Translations under genes and position numbers: made by a program
The notes under the pieces: generated by a model
The model's database searches: none
What the model was told of the DNA's origin: nothing
Seen by the model: only the letters and a program-made list of their open reading frames with translations
Shown here: in pieces, positions 1 to 7,602 of the stretch
How positions within the stretch are numbered: the first letter of the stretch is position 1
How the letters are laid out: each line of letters opens with the position of its first letter
Assembly: GCA_958415665.1 (NCBI GenBank)
Contig: CATYZK010000022.1
Coordinates: 1 to 32,852 of the forward strand
DNA: 32,852 bases
Direction of reading: 5' to 3'
Origin: an uncultured Collinsella sp.
GTDB taxonomy: Bacteria; Actinomycetota; Coriobacteriia; Coriobacteriales; Coriobacteriaceae

Positions 1-491
1 TGAGCATTGGATTTATCTATAAACCGCAGCTCCTGCGCCTGTCGAGCATTTGGGCGAATCCGCGCAAGCGTCGCCGCTTTGACTTGATTATTGTTGCCGT
101 TATAGCGCTGATTGTGGTCATTACCGGCGCATGCGCCGCATTTATGGCGGGCCCCGGCATCCCCATCATGAGCTTTATGTACGGCCTTAACTTTGAGCGC
201 CACCGCACGCTGGCACTGCTGATGGTTGTCGCCGGCGGCGTCACCGCGGCAATCGACTTTATCTACGCCATCATCACAGTGCTGCGTCACGCCGGCGACG
301 TCACCAAAATCTACCTGATCTGCTTCGCCGTGAGCGTGGTGCTGCCGCTGATTCTGATCAACCTGCTGGGCATGACGGGCGCCGTTGTGAGCTACCTGGC
401 GATCATGGCGCTGCTGCTGGTGCTGCTGATTATCGAATACGCCCACATCCGCCAACGCATCGAACGCGACCGCAACCCGTACGGCGCCTAA
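1..491 (+). CDS. Polysaccharide/lipid flippase-like membrane protein, C-terminal part
   Basis: The reading frame is open from base 3 to the TAA at 489-491, so the gene starts left of the window. About 162 residues are visible. A basic stretch (NPRKRRR) is followed by four or five hydrophobic segments separated by short loops, for example one starting DLIIVAVIALIVV and one near the end, GAVVSYLAIMALLLVLLIIE. This pattern, including GPGIPIMSFMYGLNF between helices, resembles the last helices of Wzx/MATE-like exporters annotated as lipopolysaccharide or polysaccharide biosynthesis proteins (MOP superfamily), which flip lipid-linked sugars across the membrane. The assignment is by resemblance; with only the C-terminus visible another multipass transporter cannot be excluded. 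Confidence 0.6.
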   Translation, partial: SIGFIYKPQLLRLSSIWANPRKRRRFDLIIVAVIALIVVITGACAAFMAGPGIPIMSFMYGLNFERHRTLALLMVVAGGVTAAIDFIYAIITVLRHAGDVTKIYLICFAVSVVLPLILINLLGMTGAVVSYLAIMALLLVLLIIEYAHIRQRIERDRNPYGA

Positions 492-837
492 TTGGCGCAA
501 TGGGGGGTCTCGTTGCGGACAATATGCATCACGCAAAACTAAGTGAGTAGACTTTTGCCGAATCCCTGACCACACCGGCAAAACACAAGTCAATGACCTG
601 CGGTTTTGTTGAGGCAAATTTGCCGACTGCTCGGCATTTCCAAAAAAGTCTACTCACTTAGTCAGCGGGCAGCCAAAAAAGAACCGTCGCGACGTCGTTT
701 GACTCCGTTGCGACAGTTTATCGTGCATTTTCGCGCAGCCGCGGACGCAGACGCTCCTCATTTCTAGCGCTTACCGAGCAAGAAGGCGCTACTCTCCGAA
801 AGTAGGCAAATAAGCCCCATCCCAAATTAGCTACCCT
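491..837. repeat. Intergenic repeat element, copy 1 (long inverted repeat inside)
   Basis: This gene-free stretch is collinear with 3561-3865. Shared blocks, in order, are GGGGTCTCGTTGCGGACAAT (from 504), an arm containing AAGTGAGTAGACTTTTGCCG (from 541), AGCAAATTTG-like or GGCAAATTTGCC (613-624, a perfect palindrome here), the reverse arm AAAGTCTACTCACTTAG (645-661), a GTCGCGACG/CGTTGCGAC stem (686-714), TTTTCGCGCAGCC (728-740) and AATTAGCTACCCT at the end. The arms at 538-556 and 644-662 would form a stem of about 19 bp around a loop of nearly 90 nt. Relative to copy 2 there is extra sequence at about 766-820. No protein is encoded. Confidence 0.8.
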
Positions 838-846
838 TTGCACCGA

Positions 847-1686
847 TTACTCGCCTGGGTTGATGTTCGCGTAAAACTCGGCCCCGTCGTCTAGACGCAG
901 GATACCTACGCGGCCAAACTCCGACCCGGTGGCGGCGGCGCAATCGATGTCGATGCGGTCGGGCACGCCGGCGGTGTCCTCGCCGCCCAGGCGCACAATC
1001 TGCCCTCGGCCCGACTCCTCATCGAGCCCCGCCAGGCCGCCTACCTCGCAATAACGCCCGAGCGACACCGTGGGCGTGTGGCCGCTCACCACGACCGGAC
1101 CCTTGCCCTCGGCAGAAAGCAACCCCGTCGGCGCATCCCAATAGCCGTGACGAATCCACAGCAAGTCATCGGACGACTGCACCGCAAGCATCTGCTTCAG
1201 TAGCTCGCGATCGGCATCCACTGCCCCCGCACCATCGGCACAATCAACCCCATGTTCAAGCAAAAACGCCCGCGCCGCCTCGGTCTGGATGCCGGCATGT
1301 ACCAGCAGGTACGGACGCTCGTCAGTCTCGGCCACCGCGTAGAGCGGCAGCGTCGCCATCCAACGCACCAGCTCCTCGTACGCCTCAAATTCCATATCGT
1401 TGAGCTGCTGACGGGTAGTCCAACCGCCGTTGATATCCCAGGTCTCGGCATCGAGCGGATCCTGGCCAATGATGGCATCGAGCATGATCTGCTCGTGATT
1501 GCCCTTGAGCACGCGAGCGTTGGGTAGTGAGCGCACGAGTTTAATAACGCCAACCGGATCGGGCCCGCGATCGATCATGTCGCCCAGCACGTACAGCGTA
1601 TCGTCAGACGCCAGTGAAATCTTGGACAGGGCCTCGTCAAGCGCACGCACGTGTCCGTGAGCATCAGATGTCACATAGATCGCCAT
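847..1686 (-). CDS. PPP-family metallophosphatase (serine/threonine phosphatase or ApaH-like)
   Basis: This 279-residue protein has the metal-binding signatures of the calcineurin-like PPP superfamily: SDAHGH (D8, H10), GDMIDRG (D36, R40), GNHE (N63, H64), a histidine in LLVHAG (H130) and SGHTPT (H203). Known members of this type are bacterial protein phosphatases such as PrpA and the symmetric diadenosine tetraphosphatase ApaH; the length fits either and the sequence alone does not choose. It is probably a soluble cytoplasmic Mn-dependent hydrolase. The ATG at 1684-1686 is preceded on the minus strand by a purine-rich GGGAAAGG ribosome site. It is divergent from the antiporter gene and followed by repeat copy 1. 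Confidence 0.85.
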   Translation of the reverse strand: MAIYVTSDAHGHVRALDEALSKISLASDDTLYVLGDMIDRGPDPVGVIKLVRSLPNARVLKGNHEQIMLDAIIGQDPLDAETWDINGGWTTRQQLNDMEFEAYEELVRWMATLPLYAVAETDERPYLLVHAGIQTEAARAFLLEHGVDCADGAGAVDADRELLKQMLAVQSSDDLLWIRHGYWDAPTGLLSAEGKGPVVVSGHTPTVSLGRYCEVGGLAGLDEESGRGQIVRLGGEDTAGVPDRIDIDCAAATGSEFGRVGILRLDDGAEFYANINPGE

Positions 1687-1936
1687 GGAACGCCTTTCCC
1701 TACCTTGTGGCCGAAGCCTGGAGCCGCAACTAAAACTTCAAGTTGAACTTAAACGTTACCCATTGTACTCCGTTGTAATAAAGCTGGGAAGGGTTTACGC
1801 GCAGAGGCAGAGACGGCCACCTGTGACGATATCGCGCATGCCCGCAATCCGTCCCCATAAACCCACCACCTTTGGGTACAAATAACCGCAGACAACTGAC
1901 CGTGCCACGCCAACCACCCAGGAGCGGACACCATCT

Positions 1937-3538
1937 ATGAACCAGATACTTCTCTTTATCGGCCTCGTCATCATTTTGTGCCTGACCATCAAACCCGTCG
2001 GCAAAAAGCTCCCCTTCCCCACCCTGCTCATCTTTATCGCGCTCGGCATGCTGCTCGGCATCAACGGCCCGGCGCACATCGACTTTAGCGACTACGCGCT
2101 CACCGAAACCGCCTGCAGCACGGCGCTGCTGTTCATCATGTTCTACGGCGGCTTTAACACCAATATCGACCGCGCCAAGCCCGTCGCCGCGCCCGCGGTG
2201 CTGCTGAGCACGCTCGGCGTCGTCATCACCGCCGGCATCACCGGTGTGTTCGCTCACTTTGTACTGGGCTTCGACTGGATCGGTGGCCTTCTGCTGGGAT
2301 CGGTCGTGGCGTCGACCGATGCGGCGAGCGTCTTTAGTGTCCTACGCGAGCACAGCCTGTCGCTCCGCAACGGCACCGACTCGCTGCTCGAGGTCGAGTC
2401 GGGCTCCAACGACCCCGTCGCCTACATGCTCACCGCGGTGCTCGCGACCCTTGCGGCCGGCGGCGACATCAACATCCCCGTGCTGCTGGCTAAGCAAATC
2501 ATCCTGGGCGTGGGGCCGGGCCTTGTCATCGGCTGGGCATCGGGGCGCCTGATCGAGCGCGCGCACGCAACGGCCGAGGGCGCGCAAACCATCTTTCTGT
2601 TCGCCGTGGCGATCGTCGCCTACGCGCTGCCGAGCTACCTGGGCGGCAATGGCTTTTTGGCCGTGTACCTGGCCGGCATCGTGCTGGGCGCGAGCGACAT
2701 CACCGGCAAGGTCGAGCTGGCGCACTTCTTCGACACCCTCACCGAGATGGCCGAGATGACCATCTTCTTTTTGCTCGGCCTGCTCGTGACGCCCGCCCGC
2801 CTGCCGCACATGCTGCTGCCGGGCCTGGCACTCATGACGTTCATGCTCTTTGTGAGCCGCCCCATCGCCGTCGGCCTGCTGCTGGCGCCCTTTAAGACGA
2901 ACCCTCGTCAGGTAGCGCTCGTAAGCTGGGCGGGCCTGCGCGGCGCCGCGTCGGTCGTCTTTAGCCTCTTTGCCGTGGTGACCGGCGTTCCCGGTGGCCA
3001 CGACCTGTTTGACCTGGTGTTTGTAATTGCCGTGTCGAGCATTGTGGTGCAGGGCTCGCTGCTGCCGGCGGTGGCGAAGAAGCTCAATATGATCGATGCG
3101 GAAGGCGATGTGCGCCGCACCTTTAACGACTACCGTGACGAAAACGGCATGTCGTTCGTCAAGCTCAAGGTAGGCGCGGGGCATCCGTTTGCCGGACGCT
3201 CGCTTGCCGATATCGGCAGCGCTACGAACATGCTTGTGGTCCTGGTGCTGCGCGACGGAGCGCACCCGGTGCTGCCCAACGGCGACACCGTGATCGAAGA
3301 AGGCGACCTTCTGGTTATGGCTGCTCCAACGTTTGAGGAGCGTGCCGAGGTTACGCTGCGCGAGGTCACCGTGACTCCCCACGGTCGCTTAGCTGGACAG
3401 CGTCTGCGCGACGTGCCGCAGGGCAAGCACCCCTTTATCGTCGTGATGCTCAAGCGCGACGGCCAAACGATCATCCCCGACGGCAACACCCTTATATACG
3501 CCGGCGACGAAGCCGTCATCGCCACACTGGCATCATAG
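1937..3538 (+). CDS. K+/H+ antiporter, NhaP2/CvrA type, with C-terminal RCK_C domains
   Basis: The 533-residue product begins with about twelve hydrophobic segments (residues 1-385) containing motifs of the CPA1 cation/proton antiporters: VVASTDAASVFSVLR (D128) and ESGSNDPVAY (D159). Two soluble repeats follow, at about 407-470 (HPFAGRSLADI, PNGDTVIEEGD) and 476-533 (GRLAGQRLRDV, PDGNTLIYAGDE), which look like TrkA-C (RCK_C) regulatory domains. Family knowledge suggests export of K+ (or Na+) in exchange for protons, helping pH and volume control. It is a single gene, divergent from the phosphatase, and ends just before repeat copy 2. Gene families overlap here, so the ion is inferred. Confidence 0.88.
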   Translation: MNQILLFIGLVIILCLTIKPVGKKLPFPTLLIFIALGMLLGINGPAHIDFSDYALTETACSTALLFIMFYGGFNTNIDRAKPVAAPAVLLSTLGVVITAGITGVFAHFVLGFDWIGGLLLGSVVASTDAASVFSVLREHSLSLRNGTDSLLEVESGSNDPVAYMLTAVLATLAAGGDINIPVLLAKQIILGVGPGLVIGWASGRLIERAHATAEGAQTIFLFAVAIVAYALPSYLGGNGFLAVYLAGIVLGASDITGKVELAHFFDTLTEMAEMTIFFLLGLLVTPARLPHMLLPGLALMTFMLFVSRPIAVGLLLAPFKTNPRQVALVSWAGLRGAASVVFSLFAVVTGVPGGHDLFDLVFVIAVSSIVVQGSLLPAVAKKLNMIDAEGDVRRTFNDYRDENGMSFVKLKVGAGHPFAGRSLADIGSATNMLVVLVLRDGAHPVLPNGDTVIEEGDLLVMAAPTFEERAEVTLREVTVTPHGRLAGQRLRDVPQGKHPFIVVMLKRDGQTIIPDGNTLIYAGDEAVIATLAS

Positions 3539-3560
3539 CGGCCAGGGGGCAGCCGTCCCG

Positions 3561-3865
3561 AATTGGCTACATTTGAGCATCAATCGCCCCGGATGGGGTC
3601 TCGTTGCGGACAATTAGCGTCTCTCAAAACTAAGTGAGTAGACTTTTGCCGAATCGCCGACCACGTCACCAAAGCACAACTCTGTGGCCTGCGGGTCTGT
3701 TGAAGCAAATTTGTCGTGTGCTCAGGCTTTCCAATAAAGCCTACTCACTTAGCCAGTGTGCAGTCAAAATAGAGCAGTCGCGAAGTCATTAGGCTCCATT
3801 GCGACGGCTTATCGCACATTTTCGCGCAGCCACGGGTGCAGACGCGCCGTCCTTAATTAGCTACC
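3561..3865. repeat. Intergenic repeat element, copy 2
   Basis: This is the second copy of the element at 491-837, with the same order and spacing of blocks: GGGGTCTCGTTGCGGACAAT from 3595, left arm AAGTGAGTAGACTTTTGCCG from 3632, right arm CCTACTCACTTAG at 3740-3752, TTTTCGCGCAGCC near 3819 and AATTAGCTACCCT from 3855. It is bounded by AATTGGCTAC (3561-3570) and AATTAGCTAC (3855-3864), an imperfect direct repeat. The right arm differs from a perfect complement at one position. The end of the element overlaps the stop codon of the small gene at 3866-4057. Confidence 0.8.
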
Positions 3866-4057
3866 CTAGTCATCGTCGACAGCGAAGTCGCGGAGGTCGA
3901 GGCCTTCGCGTTCGGCTCGGGCTAGGAGCTCTTGGGGCGACTCGTCCTTGATATCCATCACGTCGAGCATGGCAGCGGGAAAGCCCACGCCAGCCGCGCT
4001 CCCCGCGTAGTCGAGCAAGCCCTCGCGCAGCTGGTCTACATCAACTTCAATCTTCAC
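3866..4057 (-). CDS. Small acidic hypothetical protein (63 aa)
   Basis: I chose the GTG at 4055-4057 because it follows a very strong ribosome site (AGGAGG, plus-strand CCTCCT at 4065-4070) at a normal distance; the frame stays open further upstream but without a site. The product is 63 residues, acidic, predicted helical, starting VKIEVDVDQLREGLLDYAG and ending with a ladder of E/D residues (LLARAEREGLDLRDFAVDDD). I do not recognise a named family. It is divergent from the MazG-like gene, with 112 bases between the two starts, so they could share a control region. Its stop lies at the edge of repeat copy 2. Confidence 0.65.
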   Translation of the reverse strand: MKIEVDVDQLREGLLDYAGSAAGVGFPAAMLDVMDIKDESPQELLARAEREGLDLRDFAVDDD

Positions 4058-4169
4058 GGTGAATCCTCCTACCGGGCAATCGCGACCGGACAAACCGCAC
4101 GTCCCAACTGATGTGCAATAAACTCCAGATACGGCCATAATAAAATAATGAACATCAGGGAGGTTACGG

Positions 4170-4529
4170 ATGATGGACAAGCTCACTGCCATGACGGAAC
4201 AAGTCAGAGATTTTTGTGATGCGCGCGATTGGCGCAGCTATCACACGCCAAAAGAGCTTGCCATCGGCATGGCAACTGAGTCCTCCGAGCTCCTTCAGCT
4301 CTTTCGTTTTATGAGCGACGAGCACATTGCAGGAATGCTCGAAGACACCGAGCAACGCCAAGCCATCGAAGACGAAATTGCCGACACGCTCCTCTTTCTC
4401 CTGCGTTTCGCCGATCTAAACGGAATCGACCTCCCAAAGGCGCTCTCGTCCAAACTCAAACGCAACGGTGAACGCTACCCCATCGACACCGGCTCCAACG
4501 AATACAGAAAGGCGGGCCATCATGAGTAA
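4170..4529 (+). CDS. MazG-like nucleotide pyrophosphohydrolase
   Basis: The product has 119 residues, the usual length of small all-helical NTP pyrophosphatases (MazG-like/dCTPase RS21-C6 group). The metal-binding signature is visible as E37-SSE40 in ATESSELLQLF and E69-IAD72 in EDEIADTLLFLLRF. Such enzymes cleave (d)NTPs to monophosphate and pyrophosphate. Two adjacent ATG codons (4170 and 4173) follow the ribosome site AGGGAGG at 4157-4163. Its stop codon overlaps the next gene by 8 bases, so the two are almost certainly co-translated. In that context it may alter nucleotide pools as part of a stress or anti-phage response; this is inference, and housekeeping removal of damaged nucleotides is an alternative. 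Confidence 0.85.
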   Translation: MMDKLTAMTEQVRDFCDARDWRSYHTPKELAIGMATESSELLQLFRFMSDEHIAGMLEDTEQRQAIEDEIADTLLFLLRFADLNGIDLPKALSSKLKRNGERYPIDTGSNEYRKAGHHE

Positions 4530-6264
4530 CGAGTTCGCCCTTCGGCAATATACGCTTCCCCTGCCCCAACCCTTTGAGACAAGTGAATCGCTGCAGGATT
4601 TTGGCACGCCAAAGCCAGGGTCGCACCACGACGAAAGCTGGCCCGTTCTCTACATTCTGACTAACAGCAAAAACAAAACGGCTTACATCGGTCAAACGAC
4701 CAATTATCGGCGCCGCATGAAGCAACACGCCGCAAACGTTGAGAAGGACTTCGACCGGACCCTTCTGATCGACAACCCGACATTCAATCAGTCCGCGACA
4801 TTTGAGTTTGAGAATCGACTTATTGAGCTGTTCTGCGCTGACGAAAAATACCAGGTAACCAATGCCAACAACGGCTATGCCCAATTCGATTATTTTGAGC
4901 GGCCTCAGTATCGACAGAAGTTCCGAGACCTCTGGACGAAGCTTCGTGAGGAAAACTACGCGATTCATCCGATTGAAGAGCTCGAGAACTCCGATCTGTT
5001 CAAGTTCTCTCCTTTCAAGACGCTTACGCCCGATCAATACGAAACAATCGAGACGATTTATAAACGTCTCGAACAGGAGCATGAAGATGTAAAACATGGC
5101 GGCTCAAAAAGAGAACGTATAACCGTCGTGAATGGCGCGCCGGGAACAGGTAAAACAATCCTCGCCATCAGCCTCATGTTCAAAATCAAAAATGAGCCCA
5201 ACCTTTCCGGCCTGCGGGTCGGCTTTGTCACCCCCATGGATTCCTTAAAGAAGACCCTCAGGAAACTCACGCATTTCCTTCCAGGGTTAAAGCCTGGCGA
5301 TATCTTGAGCCCCAGTGACGTCACAAAATATGATCATTATGACATCCTACTTGTCGACGAAGCACATCGACTGGGTAATTATCTAAGTATGGGCTCCGGC
5401 ATCAAGGCCTTCTATAACACCTGCGATCGCCTCGTCCTTCCGCACACGAGCAACCAGGTTGACTGGATATACAAATGCTGCGACAAGGCGTACCTGTTCT
5501 ATGACCCCAAACAGCAAGTCCGCGCATCGGGACTCAACCGAGATGGCCTTGAGCAGCGACTCAACCAACTCGAAGAAGCCGGCATCGAAACTGAAGAGTT
5601 CAGCCTAAGCACGCAGATGCGCGTGCGTGGCGGCGATGAGTACCTCGATTTTGTCTACGACCTGCTTGATAACAAAGCGTACATGCATGCCGGCATGAAG
5701 TTCAAAGAACTCTTTTCATCGCAGCCTTACGATTCGCGAGCCGGGGATCCGAACAGCGATACCCCCAGATACCAGTTTGGAATCGTCGACCAATTTGAGG
5801 ATTTCTGCTCCCTACAGCAGGCCAAAGAAAAAGAAGTTGGGCTGTCCCGTATGACAGCCGGTTTTGCTTGGAAATGGGAAAGCAAGAGCAATAAAGATGC
5901 GTTCGATATCGTCATCGAGGGCATTCCCAAACGCTGGAACTCAACCCAGAAGGATTGGGTTAACTCCGCCAACGCCGTCAACGAAGTCGGATGCATTCAT
6001 ACGGTACAAGGCTACGATCTCAACTACGGATTCGTAATTCTGGGTCCCGACATTTACTACGACACCGACAAGAATGCCGTCTGCGTTAGCGGAGCGAACT
6101 TCAAAGATGCTGTCGCAAAAAAGAAGGCGAGCGACGACGACCTGCAAAAGATTATCGTCAACGCCTACTACGTTCTCATGACGCGCGGCATGCTGGGAAC
6201 GTATCTCTATGTGTGCGACCCCGCTCTCAAGGAGTATTTGTCGCGGTATATCCCGGTGATATAG
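4522..6264 (+). CDS. GIY-YIG nuclease-like domain fused to DUF2075 (SF1-like ATPase)
   Basis: I place the start at the ATG at 4522, overlapping the MazG-like gene by 8 bases after AAAGGCGGG; this gives 580 residues. Residues about 40-118 look like a GIY-YIG domain: VLYILTNSKNKTAYIGQT followed by NYRRRMKQH and E/N residues further on. The rest matches DUF2075, a superfamily-1-like helicase/ATPase: Walker A GAPGTGKT (205-212), Walker B ILLVDEAHR (275-283), QMRVRGGDEYLDF (365-377), IHTVQGYDLNYGFVILG (492-508, motif V-like) and LMTRG (552-556, motif VI-like). A cytoplasmic nucleic-acid-processing role is likely. The region is visibly less GC-rich than its neighbours, suggesting transfer. The pairing with a nucleotide hydrolase suggests a defence cassette, unproven. 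Confidence 0.88.
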   Translation: MSNEFALRQYTLPLPQPFETSESLQDFGTPKPGSHHDESWPVLYILTNSKNKTAYIGQTTNYRRRMKQHAANVEKDFDRTLLIDNPTFNQSATFEFENRLIELFCADEKYQVTNANNGYAQFDYFERPQYRQKFRDLWTKLREENYAIHPIEELENSDLFKFSPFKTLTPDQYETIETIYKRLEQEHEDVKHGGSKRERITVVNGAPGTGKTILAISLMFKIKNEPNLSGLRVGFVTPMDSLKKTLRKLTHFLPGLKPGDILSPSDVTKYDHYDILLVDEAHRLGNYLSMGSGIKAFYNTCDRLVLPHTSNQVDWIYKCCDKAYLFYDPKQQVRASGLNRDGLEQRLNQLEEAGIETEEFSLSTQMRVRGGDEYLDFVYDLLDNKAYMHAGMKFKELFSSQPYDSRAGDPNSDTPRYQFGIVDQFEDFCSLQQAKEKEVGLSRMTAGFAWKWESKSNKDAFDIVIEGIPKRWNSTQKDWVNSANAVNEVGCIHTVQGYDLNYGFVILGPDIYYDTDKNAVCVSGANFKDAVAKKKASDDDLQKIIVNAYYVLMTRGMLGTYLYVCDPALKEYLSRYIPVI

Positions 6265-6405
6265 ACCTAGCGACCGCCCTCCCCCATGTAACCATCTTGT
6301 AAATCATAGCGACGCAGTCGAGTTTTACCGTGATGCGGTCGCGCCCAGCGCTCCACTGTGCTAAAGTATCCCGAACGTTCAAACGACTACGAGGGGAACT
6401 AGAAG

Positions 6406-7530
6406 ATGGCACGTGTGCACAACTTCTCAGCTGGCCCGGCCGCGCTGCCTACAAGCGTGCTCGCCGAGATCGCCGACGAGATGATGGACTACCGCGGTTG
6501 CGGCATGTCCGTGCTCGAGATGAGCCATCGATCTAGCATGTACCAGCAGATCATCGACGACGCCGAGGCAACCCTTCGCCGCCTGCTGAGCATCCCCGAC
6601 AACTACCGCGTCCTGTTTTTGCAGGGCGGCGCCACGCTGCAGTTTGCGGGCATCCCCATGAACCTCATGCGCCGCGGCCGCGCCGGCTACGTCGTGACCG
6701 GCAACTTCGCCAACAAGGCGTACAAGGAGGCCTCCAAGTACGGCGAGGCCGTGCTGCTCGCAAGCTCGGAGGACACCAATTTCGACCGCATTCCCAACAT
6801 GGCCGATATCAACGCGCGCATTGCCGCCGAGGCCGCGGGCGACGGGCTCGACTACGTCTACATCTGCCAGAACAACACCATCTTTGGCACCATGTTCCAC
6901 GAGCTGCCCGCTTGCGGCGATGTGCCGCTGGTCGCCGACGTCTCGAGCTGCTTCCTGTCGCAGCCGCTCGACGTTGAGCGCTACGGGCTCATTTACGCAG
7001 GCGCACAGAAAAACGCCGGCGCCGCGGGCGTGACCGTGGTTATCGCGCGCGACGACCTCATCGCAGATGGCCCCGCCTTTGCGCAGACGCCGCAGTACCT
7101 GGACCTCAAGACCCAGGCCGCCAAGGGCTCCATGCTCAACACGCCCAACACCTTTGGCATCTACGTGTGCGGCAAGGTGTTCCATTGGGTGGAGCAGACC
7201 GGTGGACTTGCTGCCATGGCCGAACGCAACTGGGCCAAGGCCAACCTGCTCTATGATTTGCTCGAGCACAGTGAGCTGTTCCGTAGCACCACGCAGGCCG
7301 ACAGCCGTTCCATCGCGAACGTCACCTTCCGCACCGGCGACGCAGAGCTCGATGCGGCCTTTGTCGCAGGCGCGGCCGAGCACCAGATTCAAAACGTCAA
7401 AGGCCATCGCCTGGTGGGCGGCATGCGCGCGAGCGTCTACAACGCCGTAACCATGGAAGACGTGCAGGCACTGGCCTCGTACATGAAGGACTTCGAAGCA
7501 CAGCAGAGTTTGAGCCCGCGATCTAACTAG
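6406..7530 (+). CDS. serC: Phosphoserine aminotransferase
   Basis: This 374-residue class-V aminotransferase starts with HNFSAGPAALP, typical of SerC, and carries the PLP lysine in YAGAQKNAG (K202), an upstream Asp in VADVSS (D178) and QNNTIFGT (155-162). It makes 3-phosphoserine from 3-phosphohydroxypyruvate and glutamate, the second step of serine synthesis, and may also act in pyridoxal phosphate synthesis. The ATG follows GAGGGGAACTAGAAG. The length is close to family members. serA follows 72 bases downstream with no terminator between, so they form an operon. No serB is obvious in the window; the HAD phosphatases here do not look like SerB. Confidence 0.96.
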   Translation: MARVHNFSAGPAALPTSVLAEIADEMMDYRGCGMSVLEMSHRSSMYQQIIDDAEATLRRLLSIPDNYRVLFLQGGATLQFAGIPMNLMRRGRAGYVVTGNFANKAYKEASKYGEAVLLASSEDTNFDRIPNMADINARIAAEAAGDGLDYVYICQNNTIFGTMFHELPACGDVPLVADVSSCFLSQPLDVERYGLIYAGAQKNAGAAGVTVVIARDDLIADGPAFAQTPQYLDLKTQAAKGSMLNTPNTFGIYVCGKVFHWVEQTGGLAAMAERNWAKANLLYDLLEHSELFRSTTQADSRSIANVTFRTGDAELDAAFVAGAAEHQIQNVKGHRLVGGMRASVYNAVTMEDVQALASYMKDFEAQQSLSPRSN

Positions 7531-7602
7531 CCCGCAGCACGCGGGCCGACCAGCCATCTCAAACCACCCTGTTTAGATCAAAACCTGCTAAGGAGTTTTT
7601 CC

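Noticed and set aside
1730..2257. 175-codon minus-strand frame over the antiporter start
   Set aside because: It overlaps the antiporter N-terminus and is rich in Asp, Gly and Arg without any domain pattern.
2342..3382. 346-codon minus-strand frame inside the antiporter gene
   Set aside because: Shadow of the antiporter coding sequence; the product is dominated by His, Arg, Gln and Ala and has no hydrophobic core.
6427..7557. 376-codon minus-strand frame opposite serC
   Set aside because: Shadow of a clear serC gene; no motif and no ribosome site.
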